Origin: Mesorhabditis belari
Taxonomy: Eukaryota > Nematoda > Chromadorea > Rhabditida > Rhabditidae
DNA length: 64,000 nucleotides
Direction of reading: 5' to 3'
Assembly (NCBI GenBank): GCA_958450365.1
Contig: CAUEEP010000156.1
Span: forward strand, 1 to 64,000
In this document: positions 1 through 10,985 of the stretch, piece by piece
How the letters are laid out: each line of letters begins with the position of its first letter
Position numbering within the stretch: position 1 is the first letter of the stretch
The notes under the pieces: generated by a model
The model's input: only the letters and a program-made list of their open reading frames with translations
The model's database searches: none
Told to the model about the DNA's origin: nothing
Program-made: the position numbers and the translations under genes

Positions 1-74
1 GGATTTGATAGCCTGTTAATCTTAGTGAATCTGGAAATGATTTCAGCCTGAGGCCAAATTCTTCGGGCGTTAAA

Positions 75-960
75 TTCTGAATTTAAATTTATAGTTATTT
101 TAATAGCAAATATTATGCACCAGGATGTCAATAGAGAGTTTTAATTCTTATGGCAAAAATCTCATGGTGATAGTGTGTGAAAAATTGTGTAAGGCGTCAA
201 GAAAACAAGAAATTTTCAAAAAAGTGTAAAAATTGCCTTAAAGAAAACATAGTTTAAATAATAACCGCCACCAATAGCGCCATTTAAAGTTTTTCTAAAA
301 TCTGTTTGAAAGGGCCTTTTTTGAAAACACACTGTAAGTCTGGCTCAAAAGCTTTAAAATTTTAGCTTAAAATGGTGAAAAATGATCGGAAAAGCTTATG
401 AAACTTGATCGCAGCCAGTTCCAAACTCCCGCTACTAGTCAGTGTATGTATTACCCTCGTAAGGTTGATTGGATATCAAAATTACCAAGACAACTTCAAA
501 GAGCAGAGCTTACTAGCAATTAATTTAGCTTTAGTCTGCCTTAACTCTAGCATGACAATTCCAAAGGCTAGTGAAAAAAATCATAGCCTCATAGACCAAA
601 TTTAACTTAATATTACTTAACTTAAGCAAAAAAGAACAAGTCTGTTAAAAAGGTTTAAAACAGAAGCTCAAAGAAGAAGCTAAACAGCTCAAATCAGCTC
701 AAACTAAACAGCTCAAACAAACTATCAAATCCAACCTCTAAGCTGACTAGATTTAACATTTTTTTCAAATTTCATGGTGATGGTGAAAAATTTTCGTATA
801 TAAGGCGTCAAGAAAACAAAAAATTCTCAAAGAAAAGTGTAAAAATTGCCTTAAAGAAAACATAGTTTTGGCACAAGGAATGCCACCAATAGCCATTTAA
901 AGTTTTTTTAAAATTGAGGTTGAAAAGGGGCCTTTTTTTGAGACACTGTAATTTGAAAAA
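75..960. repeat. Dispersed inverted duplication, copy 1
   Basis: This block reappears in reverse orientation, diverged and rearranged, at about 30480-31600. Shared landmarks are a stretch around a GGCGTCAAGAAAACA motif, a GCCTTAAAGAAAACA motif, and a segment reading GGTGAAAAATGATCGGAAAAG. Within this copy the GGCGTCAAGAAAAC unit occurs twice (about 196 and 806), so it is itself internally duplicated. No conserved coding potential was seen; the 66-codon ORF inside it is not preserved as a recognisable protein. Confidence 0.6.
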
Positions 961-1193
961 CTACCGAATCTTACTTTTAGATTTTGTTTGATTTCCTTTA
1001 TTTATAATCTCATCCAATAAGGAATCAAACTGTGAATCGAATGAGAGCAAAATCAAGTAAATCAGATAAAATCTTAAGAAAAATTACAGTAATCTTATAA
1101 ATTTGACATTTTTTTAGAAAACAAACTCGTAAAGAACAAATTTTAATTGCAAACTGAGTGACCAGGTGAATAGAAGGGTGGTGCACAATAATG

Positions 1194-2088
1194 AAAACTC
1201 GGTTTTTCGACTGTAACTCGACATCCAATTATTCAATTCCCTTAATTTAATATTTATATGAAATTTCAAGTTAATTTCTGCGCACAATTTCATTTTTTAT
1301 TTCAGAAACACAGTGTTATGCTTTTTAAAAAGTACTTCGAAGTTCATCGGTACCAACCTCTTCACTGACGTTTTTTGGCAAGATTTGCACATATTTTGAA
1401 GAATTTCCCGCTTCATATTTACTCATTTTTACTTTTTATTAAGAAATAGCATTATCTGGAGCATTTTACATCAGAAGATTTTCAATAATTTCAAAATTTT
1501 GAGAGCCATTAGTTGAATCCCCTGAAAGCTGAGCTGAGCAGAGCAGCGATCTGTATAGTGACTCCTTTCATTTAAAATCATTCCTGATTTGCTGTCTTGC
1601 AAATTTAATGCATTTATTTTGTGATCTTTGTCTAAATTTAACTAAAAAGTAGAAAAACAACTAAATAAATTGATTGATTTGTTGAAAAGAACTATCGAAA
1701 ACGATGATTCTGCCGAAAGGTTAGCACCTTTGAAATTGCTACACTGCTCAGCTTTTAGGGGATTCAACTAATAGCTCTCAAAATTTTGAAATTATTGAGA
1801 ATCTTCTGATGTAAAATGCTCCAGATAATACTATTTCTTAATAAAAAGTAAAAATGAGTAAATATGAAGCGGGAAATTCTTCAAAATAAGTGCAAATCTT
1901 GCCAAAAACGATTCAGCCAAGAGGTTGGTACCGATGAACTTTGAAGTACTTTTTAAAAAGCGTAACACTGTGTTTCTGAAATAAAAATGAAATTGAGCGC
2001 AGAAATTAACTTGGAATTTCATATAAATATTAAATTAAGGGAATTGAATAATTGGATGTCGAGTTACAGTCGAAAAACCAAGTTTCCA
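1194..2088. repeat. Large fold-back (palindrome), arms about 340 bp
   Basis: The left arm (about 1194-1540) is the reverse complement of the right arm (about 1745-2088), with only scattered mismatches. The arms flank a spacer of about 200 bp. Outer ends carry TCGACTGTAACTCGAC and its complement; inner ends carry AGTTGAATCCCCT and its complement. No transposase is present, so this is a non-autonomous fold-back or an inverted duplication. Short ORFs in the arms are mirror images of each other and are not genes. Confidence 0.85.
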
Positions 2089-2620
2089 TAATTCCAGAAG
2101 CCCTTTAGCAAGATTAAAATCAAATAAGTGCATTACTGAAGCCTTGTAAACATATTAAAAAGCCAAAAAAGTGAAAAAACATTATTGTTTTCCCTTTTCT
2201 TTTGCTATCTTTTCAAATGCATTAATTTGAAAGATCTCACTAATATCGGTGCCGCACGCGGATGAATCAAATTAAATGCGAATCGCGTAGAGCGCTGAGA
2301 AATTGGCATGGTTTTAGAAAATCATATGAGGAAAATATGGCTTCCAGTGAATTTGGTAGCAATTTTATCGGGTTTTTTTGGAGAAAAACAATAAAGAGAA
2401 TGAAGAAAAATAGGAGTATGTGGTGAGAAAAAAAGGCGGAAACCCTCTCGCAAATTCGGTTCTCTTTGAGAGAAAATGGGTTGTTTACGCTGACAATGGC
2501 TGTGACTTCTTGCGAAACATTTGAAAAGGAACAAAAGAAAACAAAGATCTTGGGAATGCTTGAAACAATGTTTTTTTAAAACTTTTATGATCAGATGATC
2601 AAATTTCCTATAGTTCAGAG
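2089..2620. other. Gene-free stretch
   Basis: AT-rich unique-looking DNA between a fold-back and a minisatellite. I see no exon with supported splice sites, no RNA gene and no recognisable repeat. Confidence 0.4.
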
Positions 2621-2627
2621 ATGATTC

Positions 2628-3135
2628 GGGGCCCATTCGGTTCCTATTCGGGTCCTTTACGGTTTCCATTCGGTTCCTATTCGGGTCCTTTACGGTTTCC
2701 ATTCGGTTCCTATTCGGGTCCTTTACGGTTTCCATTCGGTTCCTATTCGGGTCCTTTACGGTTTCCATTCGGTTCCTATTCGGGGAACCGAATGGAAACC
2801 GAAAAGAACCTGAATGGGAACTAATGAGGAACCGAATAGGAACCGAATAGGAGCTGAATAGGAACCAAATAGGAACCAAATAGGAACCAAATAGGAAGCG
2901 AATGGGAACCAAATAGGAACCGATGAGGAACCGAATAGGAACCGAATAGGAACCAAATAGGAACCAAATAGGAACCAAATAGGAACCAAATAGGAAGCGA
3001 ATGGAAACCAAATGGGAACCGATGAGGAACCGAATAGGAACCTAATAGGAGCCGAATAGGAACCGATGATGAACCGATGAGGAACCGAATTGGAACCGAA
3101 TAGGAAGCGAATGGAAATCAACTGGGAAACGAATG
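2628..3135. repeat. Bipartite minisatellite with strand switch
   Basis: From about 2628 to 2785 a 33-bp unit containing CGGTTCCTATTCGGGTCC is repeated about four to five times. From about 2785 to 3135 the array continues as an 11-12 bp unit (GGAACCGAATA / GGAACCAAATA) on the opposite strand. The two halves are therefore partly self-complementary. Long ORFs on both strands here (Pro/Phe/Gly/Ser-rich) simply translate the repeat. Confidence 0.9.
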
Positions 3136-5300
3136 AGCTGCTTTTCGTTCACGAAGCAAGTCTACTCTATTAGAGCTTCTTAAAAAATGGACAATTTAAA
3201 ATGACATCATCTTTCCATCGTAAACTGAATTTTGATTTTATTTGATGAGGAATAAAAGTGTGAACTTTTTAGAAAATGCAACTAAAGTAGTTTTATTTTA
3301 ACTCACAACTAGTAAAATGTTTTAAATTTTTAAGCTGGATACGGTAGGTAAAAGCATTCAGAAAACGGTTAATCAAATATATTATAAATCGGTTTCTTCA
3401 TGGCAATTGAAAAAGCCCTCAGGAAACGGGCAATCAGTTGAAAGTTGAATCAGTTGAAGGCAATCAGTTGAAAGTGAAAGAAGGGTAAATTTTTAAATAC
3501 ATTAGTACATTTTGAAGTTAAGCCTGCATATTCTAAAAAAAACTCTATCATTTTAATCGTCTTAGTGATGAGATCTAAATCAATTTGACTTCAAAAAAGA
3601 TTTGACGACCAAAAATTATCTTCACGAAGCAAAAAGTGTCTAGTCAAAATATTTTCTAAACACTCGGAGATTTTGATATCGAAACCAAATCAAAAATGAG
3701 AGCTATTTTTGAAAGGAATCTTTTTTTTTTCTCTTTGTGTGTAAAAAATGAAAAAACGGGGGAGAGATTTTTTTCTCAATGTTTTCTTCGTGTCAGTTCG
3801 TTGGAAAAAACGATGGTTGCCTTGGTAATGAATAAATTATCGCGGAGATGGGAAAGCGGGAAAGAAACGGGGAAAGTTGGCGCGAATGATTGGAAAAAGG
3901 ACGGTGTTTAGAAAGTCTTTATATACTTTAGAAAGAGTTTATTTTGATTAATCATTAGCTACTGTTTTAAATGAGTATTTGTTCAACCTAAGGTATTTCA
4001 GACAGTTTTGGTTAGAGGAATGTAGAATTTCTATCAAAACTATAGCCAAATTTAAAGCAAAAGTTCCCCAGGGATTTGTGCATAATGATCCCTATAATGA
4101 AAGTGAAAAAGCTCAGTCCTTCACCGCTTAGAGCTTTCCAAAAAAGAAGCCTTTTATACCGAACGGGTTTGCCAGATGGAGAGCGATTATGGGACCACAC
4201 AAACAACAACTCGCCAGTCATTTACTTTAGTCATTTACAGGATTTCTCTTTTACTTTGTAAATGGCCTCAAATAAAGATATTTAGCTGTAAATTTGTAAC
4301 TAGGGGTTTTTGGGGTCAGGAAATCGATTGGCGCTATTTATTTTATCGAGTTACTAATTAGAACTCATGTTTATTTAAGTAGTGGTAGTGAAAGTAACGA
4401 TATGTTATGGGATAGTAGTTGAAGCATGTGTAGCTTTTAAATCAAGAGTAAAATCAGTAGCTAACCCTCTTGTGAGGTCAGTAGCTTTTAAATCAAGAGA
4501 TCAAGAATCAAGGCCAATAAACTAAGAGAGAACAGCAGGATGACTTTAAGATAATGAAAAAGAGCCAATGAAGAATGATTGGCTGATAAAAAAAGTTGTA
4601 AAAGACTTATTTCTAAAGCCCCGAACAATGCAGTTTATTGCCATTGACCTGGAAATTCTCTATGAGCTTTAATTTTTTGAAAATTGGGAAATCCCAGTCT
4701 AATTGGCATAAGTAAAACCGTATAAATTAAAATTCTTTCTAAAATTGTTTTTAGCTCAAACAAAAGTCTGTTTAATTCTCAAAAACAAGACTCAAATCCA
4801 TAAAACGCAGGGAATATTGGCTGATGCAGAAGGCCCGTCTCTTTTCTTCTTCCACAAACCACAGACTGGCCTTTTGCCAATAGGATTCATGCAAAAAAAG
4901 AGTAAGGAAATGAGCGAGTAGCAGACAGAAAAATGCATTAGATGTGAAGCTAAATCGAAAAGAAAAAGGATGAGTGGATGAAAAAGGAAAAAAAAATGCA
5001 GAATGCAGAGGAAAACACGCGAGAAGCCCAATTTGCGCCCTTTCAACGCCAACGGGGAACCCCCTTTTCTAGAGAGATGCCCTGGGGGAACATCCCGGAA
5101 ATTTCTTTAGATTTACTTAGGAAAAGAATTGCATTTTATCTTCTGAATCTTGCTTTTTGCAAGTAAACAAAAGTTTGACATTAAACTAGTTTGCTTAAAG
5201 TTAAAGTTAAAGAAGACATTAAAGTTCGAAAATGACTAAATGCTGAAAAATTAATGCTTCAGGAAAGTAGATATTTAATAAATGGCTTAGCTCAGTGCTT
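3136..5300. other. Gene-free stretch
   Basis: About 2.1 kb with only short ORFs, none recognisable or supported by good splice sites. There are a few poly-purine or poly-T tracts and nothing repeat-like that I could match elsewhere in the window. Confidence 0.4.
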
Positions 5301-5317
5301 GAGTATTAAAATTTTAC

Positions 5318-5566
5318 TTTGTTTAGCTTTGCAAAGCCAAGCTTTGCTTTACTATGCTTAGCTTTGCTTTGCTTTGCTTTGCTTAGCTTTGCTTTTCTTT
5401 GCTTTGCTTAGCTTTGCTTTTCTTAGCTTTGCTTTTCTTTGCTTTGCTTAGCTTTGCTTTGCTTAGCTTTGCTTAGCTTTGCTTTTCTTTGCTTTGCTTA
5501 GCTTTGCTTTACTTAGCTTTGCTTTACTTAGCTTTGCTTTGCTTAGCTTTGCTTTACTTAACAAAT
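5318..5566. repeat. Simple satellite, GCTTTGCTTA decamer
   Basis: About 250 bp made of GCTTT / GCTTA pentamers arranged mainly as the decamer GCTTTGCTTA, with occasional GCTTTTCTTT variants. It is flanked on both sides by related GCTTAG words (5286 and 5570-5605). Confidence 0.9.
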
Positions 5567-5605
5567 TGCTTAGTAAATTTGTGAGCAAACTGTGCTAAGC
5601 AAATT

Positions 5606-7060
5606 TGTGAAAGCTTTAAATCTTGACCCCTAGAAGTCTAGATTACAGCTTTCAATTTGAATTTACAATATTTTGAAAAATTATCTGTGGGTTTGTGTGT
5701 CTCTTATCACGATTTCGATCAAAAATGTAAGAATTTTGCAAATTTTGATTACTCTCCCCGTCTTTCACACTCGATTAGCCTTTTTTACTTGCTTTTAATG
5801 GCTCTTCTTTGTGTCTTTAACCTAAAATTTATAGAAAATCGTGGATACCCAATCTTGACGTAAACTTTTAAGCGAAATATCTCAAAATTTTCAAACCGTC
5901 ATCCCCAAACGACATACACCATCGGAATCAGCGCAAAAAACTGAACAAGATGTGCTAGGTCTCTGCTCAAAACCAAGGTGTAAATCCAAAAGCATCCCTA
6001 GTAAGGGTAATCGAGTGTGGAAGACGGGGGGAGTGATCAGATTTTCAAAATTTACATTTTTGATATCAAATATGCAAATTTCTGAAAATGAATGAACCGA
6101 CGGGAGTAAAATGAAAGAAAAGAGTGCTTTTGTATGCAAATTTTTAAGGTCAAGGCTAATTTTAGCAAACCGGATGCCAAAGCATAATTTTAGGATAATT
6201 TTAGCAAAGCAGTTCGTATAAACATGATTAGGCTGCAAAAAAAAGCATCGTTAGATTTTGATAGGGTTTAGATTTGATAAGATTTCTATAAGAAGTAGAA
6301 ATTTTAGATCTTTTAGAAGAGATTCTATTAGTTAAACAGTCAATAAATCTTATAATAAGCGAACACTTTTCAAAGCTACCTTGAGAATGCAGCGTCATCG
6401 TTGGAAGAGCGATCGGCACCGTGGAGCTCTCTTTTCCTGAAACTTGTTCATAAAAGATAAAAGTGAGATTGAAAAACGATAGACATTGTTTTGATCTCGA
6501 GATTTAAGCGAGATTATTGAATGGATTGGAGAAGATACGAGAAAGTGTGATAGAGAGGAGGCAGTGGAATTTGACCGGAAAGAGGAGAGTCTATTTGCAA
6601 AGATCTTGAAGGATTTGATTGCTTTTTTTACATATAAGATTATAGTTAAAAGTTTATAGCGTTAAAGTTAAGGATTATAGTGTTTAAGGTCAACAAGCAG
6701 CTAAGAATTTGAGTGTTGAACATGGGTATTTGTAAGGTAATTGTCTTGGCCTATGGTTGAAGCTATTTCTCTTTCGGATACAAAGAAATTCAGATATTCA
6801 GAGAAAATGACGTCAAAAAAACCAGTCAAACTAAAAATTGATGATCTTTTCTTCAATTCCTTCCCCTGAAAGCCGGTAGTTAGATAAAAGCCTGGGTTTT
6901 CAACAATAACAAAGCTCCTGTCAGCTTGAGTTATGAATAGTGAGTAAAAAGCATATAAAAATATGAAAAGTAAAGACTTAGGCAAATTTAAAATTAAGAT
7001 TTTAGCACATTTAACACACTGGCGACAATAGGAGTCATCGGTGGATCTCATAAGAAAATT
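5606..7060. other. Gene-free stretch
   Basis: No supportable gene. The ORFs at about 5657-5863, 5891-6238 and 6701-7051 resemble no family I know and lack splice or codon support. Confidence 0.35.
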
Positions 7061-7064
7061 GGTA

Positions 7065-7890
7065 TACCTTAAAAGCTCTAATAGAAAAGCCTAAGCCTAA
7101 GCCCCTTCTAGGACTGTTGCGTAATCTAAGTTTACGCTCAAAGTAACCCTCATATCTAGCCCATACGCTCATACACGACGCTCCGTAATTACGTTTACTC
7201 TATCGGTTAAAAGGCGAAGTACCGTAAAAGCTCTAATAGAAGCACCCCCTATAGGAGCGTCTGTAGGACTTAAAAAAAGTACTGTAGCTAAAAACTAATA
7301 TTTGATTCGTATTCCCCATCCCCAAAAACCTAGTATACAAATTTTCAACTTAATCAGCTCATAAATTGCCGTAAAAGCTCTAATCGAAGCACCCCCTATC
7401 GAAGCGTCATGTAGTCTAAGTTTACACTCAAAAAACCGCTCATATCTCGACACCAGTACCTTTGTCCATGCGCGCTTAGGTGTCAAATTAAAGTAAAAAG
7501 ATAGGAGATTTTTCGAGATATAACACATATTTTTAGCATTAACCAGCGCTTAGAAAAAAAAGATTGAAAAGTGTGAAAACCGGGTGTTTTTCACCATTTT
7601 TCAATCACTTTTTCTAAGTGCTGGTTAGAGCTAAAAATACATATAATAACTCCAAAAATTCCCCTATCTTTCTACTTTAATTTAATACCTAAACCCGCAG
7701 AAACAAACGTACTGGTGTCGAGATATGAGCGTTTGTTCGAGAGTAAACTTAGACTATGCGACGCACCTAACAGGGGCTCTTCTATTAGAGTTTTTACGGC
7801 AATTTATGGACTGATTAAGTTGAAAATTTGTATACTAGGGTTTTCGGGGATGGGGAATACGAATCAAATATTAGTTTTTGGCTACAGTAA
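7065..7890. repeat. Fold-back with repeated internal module
   Basis: Arms at about 7278-7545 and 7600-7885 are inverted copies that meet near a TTTTTCACCATTTTTCAATC loop. A module containing AAAAGCTCTAATAGAAGC and CTCATATCTCGACACC occurs about four times (near 7070, 7225, 7375 and, inverted, 7700-7810). A further inverted piece lies at about 42688-42790. It is a non-autonomous repeat family; the ORFs at 7295-7528 (-) and 7715-7909 (+) are mirror translations of the arms. Confidence 0.8.
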
Positions 7891-8780
7891 CCCGGAATAC
7901 TCGAAATAGGAGTTGGGGGATTATGAGAATTTCTCAACTTCGATATTCAAGAAACTTTTCTCCTTTTAAGATAAAAAAGTGTTCATTTTGATAAGAACAA
8001 TGGATAATTTAGATAAAAATGCTTTAGATAGCTTGAATAATGATGCTACTAAGTAGCTAAATAATGTCTACAAAGTTTTCTTTTCTTTTCGACTCGAAAC
8101 TAGAAACCAAGCTGTTGAATATTTCATCCCTACACCCTAAGCAAAAACGTTTTATATTTTAGAACCATAAATATTTGATTAAAGTCATAAAATACCTCAA
8201 AAACCTTTATCATCCCGAAGAATCTAGTCTCAATTTCTCTGTTTTTTAGCCCCGCCAAGTGAGTGACGCCAAGGGTTCACCCAAAAAGGAAAAAGATCGG
8301 TTTTGGCCTCCAAAAAAATCGCCAAAGTTCATTCTATTAAAAGAAAAACGATCCGAAACAGATCCATCTTTCACTTTTCTCAATGACACTATTGGATTTT
8401 TGATTTTAAAGAAAAATTCGAGCCAAAATCTGTGTCGACAATCTTTAGATCTTTTCCCGGTTTCCTTTGAGCGGTCAAGTGTCTTTTTGTTCATTCCTTT
8501 CCCTATTTGAACTTTGATTTTCGTTTTTGAATGAATGGAATTCAAGAAAAGAATTCAGTGATTAATGTAAATGGAATAGTGATTTAAAAAAGAGAACAAG
8601 TTTTCGTGGTTTAAGTCTGGCAAGAGATGTTTATTTAGTAGGGGTTCAAAAGCTCAAATCTAGGGAAAGCTGTAAGGACTTGGCTTTGGTGGATTGAATT
8701 GATCTAGCTTTATGGATAATCTAAAAACTTGCCTAGGATTGCACTTTCAATAATTTGTTGTCACGATAACACTCGTCACG
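7891..8780. other. Gene-free stretch with one unexplained ORF
   Basis: An 83-codon frame spans 8259-8510 on the + strand, but its first codon is GTG inside a sequence resembling a splice junction, and no family is recognised. Nothing else of note. Confidence 0.3.
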
Positions 8781-8784
8781 ATTT

Positions 8785-9525
8785 CACAAAAACTAAGCAT
8801 CAGATTGGGATGAAACTTTGGCACAAAAAGGGCAACTCTCTACTGGTTATGCACAAAAAAATTCAGAAAATGTTATAGCTTATCTCTTTAGAAAATCGGA
8901 AATCAATGACGTGCCAAGTCATGCTCTTTTAAAATCACCACTTGCTTTGATTTTACAATTGCTCTTTTCTCTTGGGTATCACTGATTTAAGAACTGACCC
9001 AAAAATTGACTATTTTCAATCAAGCGGCTGCCCCTCAAAAACTGGGCATCAGATTGGAATGAAAATTTAGCGCAAAAAGGGCAACTCTGTACTTGTTATG
9101 AGGCAGAAATGTCAGAAGAAGTTATGGCTTAACTTTTTAGAAAATGGGAAAAAAGAAATATGCCAAGTCGTACTCACCAACTCAATAGATAACTTTTTGT
9201 TAGCACATTTTAAGTATTGTTTTCTTTGCACGATTAGCTTTTGAATTTCTCTTTTACCTTGATCTAAGCCTAAAGATGATAAAGGTTACTCCAAAAAGCT
9301 AAAAGCCAATCAAGTCAAGTCAAAAGACAGTCAAGCGGTCAAGCGTCAAGCGTATTTTCGGTCAAGCGACTGCGCCTCAAAAACTGGGCATCAGATTTGA
9401 ATGAAAATTTAGCGCAAAAAGGGCAACTCTGTACTTGTTATGAGGAAGAAATATCAGAAAATGTTATAGCTTATCTTTTTAAAAAATCGGGAATCAGTAA
9501 CGTGCCAAGTTATGCTCACCAACCC
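8785..9525 (+). repeat. Three imperfect direct copies of a ~150-bp unit
   Basis: Units at about 8797-8935, 9035-9180 and 9376-9520 share CATCAGATTTGAATGAAA-like, GCAAAAAGGGCAACTCTG and GCCAAGTCATGCTC-like blocks. The spacers are about 100-200 bp of unrelated DNA. No coding frame is conserved among the copies. Confidence 0.8.
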
Positions 9526-10714
9526 AATACAAATGGATACAATCAATCCTTGATATAATATAGTCAACTGAACAAGACAAAAAAGCAAAAAGGCCAAAAG
9601 AATCCTCCATAAATTGAGGATTGAATAAAGATCTCCAAAAAAATAATTCCTGATTTGATCACTAGGAAATTGTTTTCCAGGGAAAACCATTTCCGATCTG
9701 AAAATGATTGATCTCAACTCAAAACTGTTTGCATAATAAGTTTTGTTTCTAAAAACCAAAAAAACAAATCAAAAACGAACAACCTTAGACTATATTAGAC
9801 TCTTAGACTCTTAGACTTATTTATTGAGAAATCTTAGACTCTTAGACTTATTGATTTCAGTCAAAAAGTTTCCGCCTTTTTTTCCATGTTTTGAACACAG
9901 CTGATTTGAGCATAAAAGTATTGAAATCAGCTTATCTCTTCGAATTTCTCTTGAAGTAAGCCGCTAAACTCTCATAAAAAGTGGGAAAAGCGGGTTCAGC
10001 CGGGAAAATTGTTTGTTTTCTCGATTTAAAATCCTCAAAATCAAAAATTTTAAAAACTAATCAAGATTTTTGATTAAGGTTTGCAGAAATTGTTGAATCA
10101 AAACGAGGAAAAACCTATAAAAATCATAAAGTCAAATTAGATTTTCGCAAAACTAAGCACTGTCATTTTATTCGTTCGAAAAACTAATCAAAGCTGATTT
10201 TTTATGAAAATAATCATTGCTTTGGACTGAAAAAAAGAAACAGAAACAGAAACAAAAATCGAAAAACAAAACCCAGCCAAATATCGTCATTTTTGAGCAC
10301 GGCAGTGAAATTGACGAAACCAAAAATGACTAAACCATGAAGCTGATGATGATAAAGCAATTTTTGACCTTAGCAGTCTTATTCTTTGAGCTCGGTTGAT
10401 CATTCGATTTGTGAAGTGAAAGAATTTGAGACGCTAGAATGTTTCCTTTGAATTCGAATTGGATACAAGGGACAATTTGCTACATATTAATTATACATGC
10501 GTCCGTCTCTCTACTTTGCTTACAAGCCGAATTGGACAGTTCACGTTCTATGATAGTTCATAAAGCACATAAGCTTTATGAGTTAAACTTTTTTACTTAA
10601 ACATTTCAACACTTTTTAAAAGTTAAGAAGAATTTAGTAAAAAAAAGATAAGACTCAATAAAATAAACCATTTGCCTTTTTGATCGATTCACCGTTTCTA
10701 AAACGCTCAATGAA
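9526..10714. other. Gene-free stretch
   Basis: It contains only a short TAGACTCTTAGACT direct repeat (about 9785-9855). The 101-codon minus-strand ORF at 9454-9759 overlaps the third 150-bp repeat and is probably accidental. Confidence 0.35.
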
Positions 10715-10716
10715 GA

Positions 10717-10985
10717 TAGAGTCAAGTCACTAGCCAGATTGGCCAGGCTTCTGACTTTGCCTTGTCTGATTGCTAATGGCTTGACTCACAAAAGGTTCCT
10801 GGATCTGTTAATAGCCTGTCCTGAACCTGGTCCCGAACCTGAACCTGGTCCTGAACCTGAATCTGAACCTGACCTTGAACCTGACCTTGAACCTGAACCC
10901 GGCCCTGAACCTAAGCCTGAACCTGAGCTTGAACCTGGTCCTGAACCTGAACCCGGCCCTGAACCTGACCCTGGTTTTATAATTA
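10717..10985 (+). repeat. CCTGAA hexamer minisatellite element, copy 1
   Basis: An array of CCTGAA / CCTGGT hexamers (about 10810-10975) is preceded by a unique flank containing GGCCAGGCTTCTG and AATAGCCTGTCCTGAACC. Both flank and array recur inverted at about 16905-17118, so the unit that moved was flank plus array. The 118-codon Pro-Glu repeat ORF here does not survive in frame in the other copy, so I do not call it a gene. Confidence 0.8.

Noticed and set aside
2322..3121. Long ORFs of 67-229 codons on both strands rich in Pro/Phe/Gly/Ser
   Set aside because: They are translations of the 11- and 33-bp minisatellite, open in several frames because the unit lacks stops. No splice or family support.
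5318..5566. CRISPR-like regular repeats (also 24033-24395 and 26655-26800)
   Set aside because: Units are contiguous without unique spacers and the genome is eukaryotic; these are satellites or minisatellites.
8259..8510. 83-codon ORF as a gene
   Set aside because: It starts at GTG, not ATG, in a splice-like context, with no family resemblance and a competing ORF on the other strand.
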